A DNA stretch of 64,000 bases, from positions 164,763-228,762 of the forward strand of contig JBBHKE010002227.1 in the NCBI GenBank assembly GCA_037447655.1, given 5' to 3'. The notes beneath the pieces are model-generated. The model was not told where the DNA came from. It saw only the letters and a list, made by a program, of their open reading frames with translations, and ran no database searches. Source of the stretch: Zygnema cylindricum. Taxonomy: Eukaryota; Streptophyta; Zygnematophyceae; Zygnematales; Zygnemataceae. The stretch's first letter is position 1; each line of letters begins with the position of its first letter. Positions 49,225-59,459 of the stretch are shown here, piece after piece. Made by a program: the position numbers and the translations under genes.

Positions 49225-49490
49225 ATTTCAAGTGTCCCTATGTGTAACAACGAAATAATTACTTAAGGGTGTGACGATTGTATACGCTGACAATGCCCGT
49301 GACGGCTGTCAACGTCTACAATCTGTGAAGACGCACGTTATTTTTTGGATCTGCTTGTGATATCGCATGTCTTATCGTGACATTGTAGACGTATCGCCTT
49401 CCAGCCTGTGCCGTTTCACAGTTGAAGACGAGGCGCTTTGCCTTTGCGTCTTCTTTTCGGTCGACGTGAAATGGCATCGGAATCTGAAGA
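49225..49490. repeat. Repeat R1, right half, after the hAT element
   Basis: Starts with the second copy of the target duplication and matches 492-780 (GTGTCCCTATGTG, ATTGTATACG, TCTACAATCTGT, TTTGCCTTTGCGTCTTC). No product recognised. Confidence 0.6.
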
Positions 49491-50976
49491 CCCCTGCAAA
49501 AAAGAAATCCGTATTGGACGAAAATGGACAAATCCAAACAAATTGTGTACTTTTCTTTGTCGTATTAAAACGCAAACGGACAAAATATAGCAAATTTTGT
49601 ACTTTTCTTTGTCCTTGGAAATTGTATGAAAATTTTCGAGAATTACGACACGTGCGAATATGTGTTCCTATTTGTGTATCGAAAATACCTAGTTTTAAAA
49701 CACATCGCGCATGTGTTTTAAACGTAAGGTTGAAGATGACGTTTTTTGTCTTGGAAGTGGGTCGAAAAACACAAGACGAATTTTTTCATACAACTTAAAT
49801 TCAAGGATGCCGCGAATTGTACTCGACAAATTTGCGATTTCTTTGTACGATTGCAACTTAGGCAGTATGGCGCTAAGTTTTATAGAAAAACGATAGAAAA
49901 AAACCCTTACTTGTGCACATGGGGACATACTCTAAAGAACGTGTTTTCTAGGGCACTCCATCATTTCTATGCCACAGTTACATTTGGCTAACAGGGTAGA
50001 GACAGGTACAATAACAAAACATCTGCTCTGTATTTTACCAACAAGTTAGAGACACGTAGATAGGCGTTTTTTTTGTTCCATCTTTCCAAGTTTACTCATG
50101 AATTTTATGTTGCCATCTACTCTATATAGCGACCAGATTAACTAGTGCCTCCTCTGGACCCTATTATTTTTGTGAGGTTGTTTATCAAGGGCCCTGTTGC
50201 AAAAAATCCATATGTACCTAAATTTGTGTACCTGATAATCGATGTATCGTATTCCTATATGAAAGCTTCATATATGCAACAAGATTTTTCAAACATATCG
50301 GTCTATGCCGATAAATCTATAACACTATATATAGAATCGACGTTGGGTTTCAAAAAATAAATCAAACCCCATGCCACCCCCCCCCCACGCCCCACCTCTG
50401 TGACGTGCCCCTAGCCGTCGAGGAGGGGAGGGGGGGGGTGGGAGTGGGGATCCATAAAATATTTACGCACAATCTTTGTACTGACGCACACCTCCAAGAA
50501 AACATATCAAAATGATTTTTTGTTGCTCACGGAGCGATATATTGCGCCCTCTCAATTTGGTATGTCGAATATCGACATTATCGAGACCGTTTTTACTCGA
50601 TGCACAACAATATAATTTATGTATTTTAGTTGCACTCGTTTGTTTCTTTTAGACGATCGACATATCATCTTTAAAAAGCAAAAAGTAATTGATAAATTTT
50701 TGCAATAGAATACATGTTATGCGCGATCGAATGTAAAGGTGTTATATTTGTTTTTACACCCAAAATTGTCACACGCCAAGTTGATGCAATTTTGTATTTC
50801 TCGTTTTTTTTTGTAAATGTCACTATAATGATATGTACATTGTGATTCGTCAAGTTTTATCAAATGAATCAGTTGGATTTCCAAGTGTGAAATAATCGTT
50901 TGAGATCGCATAAAAAGATAAAATGGAGAGGGAAAGGGGGGAGGGGAGAGAGAGAGAGAAAAAAAGAGAAAGAAAG
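49491..50976. other. No gene recognised; G/C runs and M2-like traces
   Basis: Includes C and G runs at 50380-50445, TATCGG-rich M2-like sequence (50290-50610, ending in ACTCGATGCACAACA), and a purine tract (50920-50976) that runs into the assembly gap. Confidence 0.4.
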
Positions 50977-50986
50977 NNNNNNNNNN
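50977..50986. other. Assembly gap (10 N)
   Basis: Ten ambiguous bases after a GA-rich tract; real length unknown. Confidence 0.95.
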
Positions 50987-51144
50987 CGTCAAACTTTCTT
51001 TAAACATGTAATGTCAATATTACATGCCTTAAAAGTGTCACAAAATTTTCTTTAAACAGGTCAAGTAGGTTCGGCTGTAACTTAGGCGGTAACTTTCGAA
51101 CTAACTTCAGCATGAAGTTCGTTCGAAGGTGCTTGGAGAAGTGT

Positions 51145-51667
51145 TTCTAATCCGAGTGGCTTGTCCATTATACTCGAAGTTACAGTAAATGCAAATGCAC
51201 AATTTGTTGTCCCCAAGCTGCCCACCCTTCGGAGCCTTAACATGGTCCCACTCTGATCCTCGAGGCCTAGGCATTGCTGCTTCTGAAGAGGTTCGTGGAA
51301 GCTTGCTTGAAGTACGACTTCAATCAAGCTTTCAATGGCGGATTCAATGTCGGCTTGGATGAACTGGACAAATTTCTTTTAAAACACTGTGAAAATTCCG
51401 TACATTATAACTGTAATGTACAAATTTCTTTCAAACTGCGCGCGAAATTTCTGTACATTTTAATCGTAACGTACAAATTTCTTTCAAACTTCGCGCGCGC
51501 AAATGAATAATACCTTTTTTATAAATTTCCGTACATTATAAATGTACGGTTCATCCGTACGTTTAAACCGTACGAAAAGTATACGCATTTAACGAAAGAT
51601 TCAAAATCAAAAAAAAAAAACGAAATTTTGTAAAAATGTCAAAATCCGTACGAATGAGACATCTATG
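51145..51667 (-). mobile_element. Second hAT copy, right end only
   Basis: Positions 51145-51667 match 48702-49224 with roughly one change in 15-20 bases, including the BED-finger start of the transposase (51082-51327 frame) and the terminal CATAGATGTCTCAT, inverted, at 51654-51667. The left part is missing; the sequence left of about 51145 is unrelated and close to the assembly gap. The adjoining TTCTGAAG (51668-51675) would be its target duplication. Confidence 0.75.
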
Positions 51668-53036
51668 TTCTGAAGGCCTTGGAGGTAATACTGGCCGTCG
51701 GATGTTCATCTTCGAGGAGTTCACTTCTATTTTGTGTGTTACATTCAACCCAACTCGAAAAGGTGGGTTGGCATATACATAAAAAAAAAATTGTGACACG
51801 ATGGACAATTGAGCTACGTGTCATGATGGTTGGCATATACAGAAAAAAAAAATTGTGACACGGTGGACAATTAAACTACGTGTCATGATTGAAAACCAGC
51901 GAAAAATCTTATGATTTGCACATGACACGCGGTTTCCAAAATATATCCGAAAATAAAAACGAAATTTCGTAACATTCCCCTCATCACGCTATTTTCGGTA
52001 ACTTTTGTTCATCACACTATTTCTCTCAAAGGACTTTCATTAAGTTCGAAAACTGAAACCCTAAAAAATGAGCTGGCGTACAGACTGGCATCTGCAAAAA
52101 GTATAAAAGTTTTGTCGTATGATTACTTCGTACGCAAGTCAAGATTTGAAGTTAAGTTTGTCGGTGCTAAAAATCTGAAACATATTCAATATCGGATCGT
52201 AGCTTGCGTGGCGCCAGTCAATTTAAAACATGTAGCTTACAAACTCTACGTGATGGAACTTCGACTCAGGTATGTTCTCCATTAGGCGGTCCCAGTAAAC
52301 ATGCGTATACGTCTATTTCTAGTGTTTACTGGCACGGCCTTCCATTATGTCGTGCCAGTAGACATCGTTTCTCAATTATGATTGGCGCCACGTATGTTAG
52401 TTTTCATATTCTTAAAATCTATAAATATTAATCAAGTTGAAAATCTGTACGTAATATTTGTACGGGTGGAGGTAGTAAATGATTCGTACGAAAATTTTGC
52501 GACCAGATTTTAATTTTGAAATTGAAAATCAAAATTTTGGAACGGAATGTCAAAAAGGCGCCGCAAACTTTCAAGGTCAGCGGATGTCAGAAGGAGCATG
52601 CAATATATTTTGGTTAACCTGCATAGACCATGGCGGAAGGCACATGGCGTGTACGACGTGTTCAATTCACATTGCCTGTTCGTGGTGGATTTTTTTTCTA
52701 ATTTTCACGTGTACCAATGGTACGCGACCAGTGTGAATAAACTCTCCTCACGAGGAGAGTCTCTTCACACAGGACGATGTGCGTGATTGCTTCGCGAATC
52801 TAAAAAAGTGAAAAATCCAACGGTCGACATTTAAGTCTATAATATTGGAGGCATCCAGTAGGCATGTTTCGTCATGTTTCGTCTGACAAAAAAAAAATGT
52901 ACGAATTTGTACGAAATAGTACGGCGTCCAGTAAACAACCCCACTTTTCCTCTAATGGAAGTTCACCCTCAATCGACCCGGTCTGTAGAGTTTGCCGTAC
53001 AATTACAAAAACGTATGATGGAACTTCACCCTTGGG
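51668..53036 (+). mobile_element. Y element, interrupted copy
   Basis: 51668-52268 and 52971-53036 together match the reverse strand of the intact Y element at 59818-60546. The right end reads GATGGAACTTCACCC. The left end is cut by the hAT copy, and 52269-52970 is a later insertion of unknown type, inside which TCCATTAG and CTAATGGA near the ends may be its own short inverted repeats. Confidence 0.6.
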
Positions 53037-53209
53037 AAAAAAAAATTTCAAACTCCCGGTTTAACCCAGCGCTGCGCTGTAGTAAGCACGGTCGCCCATG
53101 TATCAAAAATGTAATTTTCACGCGTGCGAGTGCCTTGCATACGCGGAGAAAACTATGTTGGTACAGCGACTGTAGGCCGATTTTTTTTTTATCGAAACCA
53201 TTACAATAC
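53037..53209. other. Short unique flank left of the copia element
   Basis: No feature recognised. Its last five bases, AATAC, may be the copia target duplication (AGTAC on the other side, one mismatch). Confidence 0.4.
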
Positions 53210-54096
53210 TGTTGAAAAGAGGTAATTAATAGTTCACTTCCCTATTTTAGTTTTGTTTTAAAGAAAGAGAGTAAGGATCAAAGGCGCGCCATGGCTGCCG
53301 CCATATTTAGAAAGTGGCAGTTTTTGCAGTTAAGGGTATTTTGGCTAAAATGATGCCTAGGTCTAGATTTGAACTTGTGACCTCTAGATTCTTCATAGCC
53401 TAACGCCTTAAAAAAGGCGTTACGGAACGATACACGTGACGGGTTTCATAAATATATAAACATTAACGAAACAGCTAATTAACAGCAGACTAACCAAAAT
53501 GAGCAATTTCTGCATTTACGCGAATCTGAACCGTGTAAAATATGTTTTGATCGGACGGCCGGCATTATAGCCGCCACGCGAAGTGAGCTTTTCGGCGGCA
53601 TACGGATATAGCGTCACGCGGTGCCACGTGGCGCCACATTATTTGATACCGGAGAAGATGGGAGGAGGAACCATGGCTTCCGATATGACAGGTGTCACCT
53701 TGTAGACCTTGTCGTACAACAGTTGTACAATAAGTACATCGCCCATTGTACCTTCTTGTACTTTATAGTGTTCCTATTTGACTAGGGTTTAATAGTAGGT
53801 AGTCGTGAGTAGGCAGACCGAGACTTAGTAATATTTAGGTACCTCTCTCTCTAAGAGAGCTTGTAACTATAAAGGTCATCTTTGACCAGCCATAACTTAC
53901 TGCTCGGGTGAGCAAATTCAGTGATTCTTTTTGCGTTTGACTCAGGGGAGTCTTTTCCTCCAAGGGTGAGAGTGGTCAGAATATTTGTGTGCCTGGGCGG
54001 CGCTTATTCAGCGGGAAAGTAGAAGGGGCAAATATTATCCTAGAGGCTTTACATAGGCTGCTCATTCTCTGGGTCAATGGAGACCACAGGATTTCA
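53210..54096 (+). repeat. Copia 5' LTR (887 bp)
   Basis: TG...CA ends. TATAAAG at 53868-53874 is a likely promoter TATA box, with transcription expected to start about 25-35 nt downstream. The last 20 bp already encode the first residues of gag. It carries a small palindrome AACGCC/GGCGTT (53390-53409) where the 3' LTR has a tRNA-like sequence. Confidence 0.9.
53868..53874 (+). promoter_or_regulatory. LTR TATA box
   Basis: TATAAAG, conserved in the 3' LTR at 59187-59193 and, as TATAAAT, in the related LTR fragment near 63576. Confidence 0.6.
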
Positions 54097-57000
54097 GGTT
54101 ATGGGCCCACCCTCTAGGGTGCCCATATTTGATGGATCAGACTTTCTTTATTGGGAAATGATGATGGAGGGAGAACTATTTGAGAAGCATTTATGGGGCA
54201 TAGTGTCTGGACAAATTCGATGCCCACCTCCACCTGGGTTTGGAGGGACACGTTTTTCTGGCACCTCCGCCTCTACAGTTGGTAGAACAGCTGCCACCAT
54301 CACCGAGGATGAAGATGAGGAAGGAGAAGAGATTGTCATGGAAGGAGAAAAGGAAGGAGTTGCAACTCAAGTAACACCATTGCCGAAGGCGATACCGGCA
54401 GCAGCACCACCAGCAACAACGACAAGGGTTCAGACCGAAAGATCAGAGTATGAAAAGTGGAACTACAAAGACAAGGTTGCTAAGCTCTTAATTCTTAAAA
54501 ATGTACCAAAGGGCATTGCCATTCCTCTTATGCATGTCAAATCTTCATCTCAGATTTGGATATCACTAGTTAACAAATATAAGAGTGGATCATTGTAGCA
54601 GCAACAGTTGGCACAAAATAAGATTGCAGCTTATACTTATAAGGGAGGAGATATGGAAAATTATTGCAATGATTTAGGAGCATTGTTTGGAGAGTTAGAG
54701 AGTGCAGGTAACTCATGGTCTGAGAGACAAAGAGTGAACACATTAATGATGAAACTACCTGAAGAGTATGAGAATATCATTAACCGATTGCAGGACATAG
54801 GAGATAGCAATTGGAATTGGGATGACACTGTGGGAATGATTTTAGTGAAAGAAAGCACCATAGAGCTTAGGAGAGAGAGTCCAAGTGTTCAAGCATTGTC
54901 TGCAGGAGCTGATTGGCGGAAGGGTGATGAGGAGAGAGGGAAAGATCCTTATCGAAACTTTGGTGGAAGAGGACAAGGAGGTGGCAGATTTGATAGACAG
55001 GGGAGAGGAACTTCTCGAGGAGGATTATGTCACTTCTGCAAGAAACCGGGACACTATATGGCAGATTGTGTCAGACTTGCAGATCTTCGACTGAAAGATG
55101 GTCAAGGAACCTCAAAGGACGGAGGAAAGAAAAAGGCTTTCCTGACTCAAGTTCTTGATGAGGAAGTGGAAGAAAAAACTGAACCTGAAGAGGAGCTTGA
55201 GGAGCTTCTCCTTAATCCGAAAAACACTGAAAAGCATGTCGACATTCCACGGAGACAAAAGTGTGCTTTCGGAGGTAAGAGGGATCCACCCGAGGATGGG
55301 TGGATCATAGACTCAGGGGCTTCAATGCATATGTGCAAAGATAAGCGGTGGTTCACTAAACTGAGAAAGATCCCAACAGTTGAGATAGAGTACGGAGATG
55401 GTAGAGTAGAAACCACAAGTCTTGTTGGAACTGTTGACTTGAAGGTTCTAGTTGATGGAAAGGCCTCAATTGTAACACTCTCAGACGTTCTTTACATTCC
55501 ACAACTTAGCAAGAACCTAGTCTCAACAGCTGTCCTAGATGAAAAGGAGTTTGAAACAGGAACTAGGAAAGGAATCTTCACAACAAGCTTTGATAATGAG
55601 GTTTATTTCATAGCTGAGAAGGGCAGTCAAGGAATGTTCAGAATTGTACTTTGCAAAGAAAAGAGTGTTCTCTACTCGTGTGCAAGTGAGATGATGCTTT
55701 GGCATAAAAGGTTGGGGCATGTGCATCTAGATAGATTAAAGAAAATGAGGAAAATTGGAATAGTGGAGGGTATTACTTTTGAAGATGATGAGACCTTTGA
55801 TGATTGTAGTGGATGTGCCCAAGGGAAGATTCATAGACTTCCATTTCCAAAGGCAACCACATTTAGGAGAGAGAAAGTATTAGATCTAGTTCACACTGAT
55901 GTTTGGGGACCTGCTAGGTATGCCTCACATGGGGGGAAAAGATGGATGTTAACTATCACAGATGATTGGTCTAGATACACGAAGTTATATTTTCTCATAC
56001 ATAAGTCAGAGGTATTAAGATGTTTCAAAGAGTATAAAGTATGGAGTGAAAAGCTACATGAAACCTCAATAAAAGAGATAAGAAGTGATAATGGGAAAGA
56101 ATACACCTCAAGGGATTTTGAAGAATATCTTAAAGAAGAAGGAATTCATCATGAGAAAATTGTTCCCTATAATCCGGAACAAAATGGAGTAGCAGAAAGA
56201 GTGAATAGAACTTTAGGAGATATGTCCAGAAGTATGTTAAGTGATAAGAGGATAGGGCTGCAGTTTTGGGCTGAGTCTATGAACTATGTTAATTTCATCA
56301 AAAATAGAGTCCTAACTTCATCAAATAAGGAGGAAACTCCGTATGAGAGGTGGACAGAAAGAAAGCCCGATTTGTCTAGTTTGAGAGTGTTCGGAAGTCA
56401 AGTCTACAGTTTGGATTCCGATAAAACTAAATGGAAGTTAGAGGGAAGAGGGAAACCAAGATATCTTGTAGGATATGATGAGAGCACAAAAGGATACCGA
56501 GTGTATGACTTGAAAAAGAGAGATATAATTTTGGTAAAACACATAGTGGTGATGAATGAAGAGAAGTCCATTGATCCATTCAAATATAATAAGAAAGTCA
56601 AAATCAGATTTGAAACGGATCAGTTTTCTTACTTTGACTTTGAAAATGAAGAGAAGGAAGAGGGAGAAAAAGAAAAATCTGCAGATCTACCAAAGGAGAA
56701 GGAGGAAAGGACAACATCCGAGGCAACGCCACAATACGAAGTGGAAACCGATGAGGAACTTGATGAGACACCGGAATTGGAAGATAGGGAAGCTGAAAAT
56801 TTCCCAAAACGAAACCCAAGGATGCCTTCCATACCGGCGTTCGATTTTGAAGGGGGAAGAAGAAGTAGTAAACGACTTCAAGAAAGACAAGTAAATAACC
56901 AACTCACAAAGATGTCTCACCCAGATGAACTTCAAACATACTTAGAGGCCATAAACACTCCAGAAAGTAGCCGGTGGATCACAGCTATAAATGAAGAAAT

Positions 57001-58513
57001 GGCCTCTATCATGGAAGCCAATACATGGGAGTTGGTAGATTGTCCACCAGACCGAAAACCGATCGGATGTAAGTGGGTGTTTAAACTTAAATTAAACCCG
57101 GATAATACCATTGAGAGGTACAAAGCTAGGTTAGTTGCAAAAGGTTATACACAGAAAGAGGGGATAGACTACGAAGAAACCTTTGCACCTGTAGTCAGAT
57201 TTCCTTCTGTTAGAATCCTTTTAAGAATAGCCGCAGCGGAGGATATGGAAATCCACCAGATGGATATTAAAACTGCCTTTTTATACGGAGAGTTGGAAGA
57301 AGAAATTTACATGAGGCAACCGGAAGGATTCGTGGAAAGTGGGGAAGAAAACAAAGTTTGCAAACTGATAAAATCACTCTATGGGCTTAAGCAAGCCCCG
57401 CGACAGTGGAATATAAAGCTCGACGAATTTCTGACCGGTTTGGGGTATATCAGAATTAGTTCAGATCACTCTATATATTTATTTGAGGATGAGAATGGAG
57501 TGATATTTATTGCTATTTATGTGGATGATTTGTTGGTCTTAAGCAAGTCCTTAGATAAAATTAACAAACTAAAACGGGATCTTAGAAGCAGTTTTGATAT
57601 GAAAGATCTTGGCGAAGCAAAGTATATTTTTGGAATTTAGATGGAGAGAGATAGAGGGAATAGAATTATAAGACTCACTCAAAAAGAAGCAATCGGTAAT
57701 ATGGTAGAAAAATTTTAAATGGAGAAAGCAAACGGATGTACTACTCCCATGGATTTGAAGAAAGTGAGTGAGGGGAGTGAAGAGGGAGGAATATTCATCA
57801 TTAATGATGAGATGGATGAGATAGAAAGAAAATTTATGGAAAATATCCCTTATCGGCAGATTGTAGGCAGTTTAATTTATTTTATGAACTGTACCCGTCC
57901 CGATATAGCTGCAGCTGTAGGTGTCCTTAGTAGAAATCTAAATGAACCAAGAAAGAGAGATTGGGAGGCTGCCAAAAGGGTGATGAGGTATCTGGTGGGG
58001 ACAAGGGAATTATGGTTGCATTTGGGAGGGGAGCACACTGACATCACCACTTGGAGTGATGCCACTTATGGAGATGTGCCTTTAAGGAGGTGTACGACTG
58101 GATATGTGTTACAAATTGGATCCGGTGCATGTTGTTGGAGTAGCAAGCAACAAAAAGTAGTTGCTCAGTCCACTATGGAGGCTGAATACATGGCTTCTTG
58201 TGCTGCCACCAAAGAATTAATGTGGGTTAAATCTCTTCTTGAAGAACTTGGGTTCACGAAGTCTGGAACTCAAAATGTTTTTTGTGATAATCAAGCTGCT
58301 ATCTCGATTGCAGCTAATCCGAAACATCACTTCAAAGCTAAGAATATGGATATTAGACTAAGCTTTGTCAGAGAGAAGGTAGAAAATAAAATTATTAAAC
58401 TGGTTCATAAAACTGATAGAGAAATGATTGCAGACATGATGACAAAAGCAGTGCCTTCCCCTAAGTTGATTTATTGCAGAGAAAACTGTGGATTAAAATT
58501 GAAAAGTGACTAG
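54077..58513 (+). pseudogene. Copia gag-pol polyprotein with in-frame stops
   Basis: One frame from ATG 54077 to TAG 58511-58513, interrupted by TAG 54596, TAG 57638 and TAA 57716. Gag (METTGFQVMGPPSRVPIFDG start) packs RNA. Zinc knuckle CHFCKKPGHYMADC lies at about 55027-55070 and protease DSGAS at about 55310. The integrase has the HHCC finger (HKRLGHVHLDRLKKM, CSGCAQGK), HTDVWGP, RSDNGKEYTS and NPEQNGVAERVNRTLGDMSR. RT has KARLVAKGYTQKEG, MDIKTAFLYGELEEEIYMRQ and YVDDLLVLSK (about 57518). RNase H has WSDATYGD and STMEAEYMA. All catalytic residues I can check are present; only the stops prevent expression. The start codon sits inside the 5' LTR. Confidence 0.9.
54097..54111 (+). promoter_or_regulatory. 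Primer binding site matching the anticodon arm of initiator tRNA-Met
   Basis: GGTTATGGGCCCACC directly follows the LTR. It is complementary to GGUGGGCCCAUAACC, the anticodon stem-loop of plant initiator tRNA-Met as I know it, anticodon CAU included. Drosophila copia and some algal and slime-mould elements are known to be primed by such a half-tRNA; typical plant copia elements instead start with a site for the tRNA 3' end. The site lies within the gag coding frame. Confidence 0.8.
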
Positions 58514-58514
58514 G

Positions 58515-58526
58515 AATTAAGGGGAG
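58515..58526 (+). promoter_or_regulatory. Polypurine tract
   Basis: AATTAAGGGGAG directly before the 3' LTR; expected primer for plus-strand DNA. Confidence 0.75.
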
Positions 58527-59416
58527 TGTTGAAAAGAGGTAATTAATAGTTCACTTCCCTATTTTAGTTTTTTTTTAAAGAAAGAGAGTAAGGATCAAAG
58601 GCGCGCCATGGCTGCCGCCATATTTAGAAAGTGGCAGTTTTTGCAGTTAAGGGTATTTTGGCTAAAATGATGCCTAGGTCTAGATTTGAACCTGTGAACT
58701 CATCTTCTTTATAGCCTAACGCCTTAACCATTAATGCGTTACAAAACGATACACATGACGGGTTTCATAAATATATAAATATTAACGAAATAGCTAATTA
58801 ACAGCAGACTAACCAAAATGAGCAATTTCTGCATGTACGCGAATCTGAACCGTGTAAAATATGTTTTGATCGGACGACCGGCATTATAGCCGCCACGCGA
58901 AGTGAGCTTTTCGGCGGCATACGGATATAGCGTCACGCGGTGCCACGTGGCGCCACATTATTTGATACCGGAGAAGATGGGAGGAGGAACCATGGCTTCC
59001 GATATGACAGGTGTCACCTTGTAGACCTTGTCGTACAATAGTTGTACAATAAGTACATCGCCCATTGTACCTTCTTGTACTTTATAGTGTTCCTATTGGA
59101 CTAGGGTTTAATAGTAGGTAGTCGTGAGTAGGCAGACCGAGACTTAGTAATATTTAGGTACCTCTCTCTCTAAGAGAGCTTGTAACTATAAAGGTCATCT
59201 CTGACCAGCCATAACTTACTGCTCGGGTGAGCAAATTCAGTGATTCTTTTTGCGTTTGACTCAGGGGAGTCTTGTTCTCACAAGGGTGAGAGTGGTCAGA
59301 ATATTTGTGTGTCTGGGCGGCGCTAATTCAGCGGGAAAGTAGAAGGGGCAAATATTATCCTAGAGGCTTTACATAGGCTGCTCATTCTCTGGGTCAATGG
59401 AGACCACAGGATTTCA
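58527..59416 (+). repeat. Copia 3' LTR (890 bp)
   Basis: Matches the 5' LTR, with differences concentrated around 58695-58745 and 59270-59330. Confidence 0.9.
58680..58745 (-). repeat. tRNA-like sequence in the 3' LTR, antisense
   Basis: The minus strand reads ATGGTTAAGGCGTTAGGCT, then 25 nt, then CAGGTTCAAATCT. The first block resembles the D-arm of serine tRNAs (TGGTTAAGGCGTTAGACT) and the second a Pol III B box. No acceptor stem pairing is visible, so this is a tRNA-derived remnant, not a tRNA gene. Confidence 0.4.
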
Positions 59417-59459
59417 AGTACAGTACTGTACTTTACAGTACAGTACGTATTATACCGTA

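Larger units (their letters stand above)
53210..59416 (+). mobile_element. Ty1/copia LTR retrotransposon, complete but with three stop codons
   Basis: Contains 5' LTR, primer binding site, a single gag-pol frame in copia order (gag, zinc knuckle, protease, integrase, RT, RNase H), polypurine tract and 3' LTR. LTRs begin TGTTGAAAAG and end GGATTTCA. About 30 differences between LTRs (a few percent) indicate an insertion that is not very recent. Flanks AATAC and AGTAC are an imperfect 5-bp target duplication. Downstream it is followed closely by an M1/Y nest. Confidence 0.92.

Noticed and set aside
54596-57718. Reassigned stop codons (TAA/TAG read as Gln, as in some green algae)
   Set aside because: The Rab gene ends with TAA exactly after the CXC prenylation motif, and the 1804-codon ELL-like gene contains no internal TAA or TAG. 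The host therefore uses the standard code; the copia stops are decay.
54077-58513. Retroviral or endogenous viral origin (env gene)
   Set aside because: Domain order is integrase before RT (copia type), and there is no further frame between RNase H and the polypurine tract.
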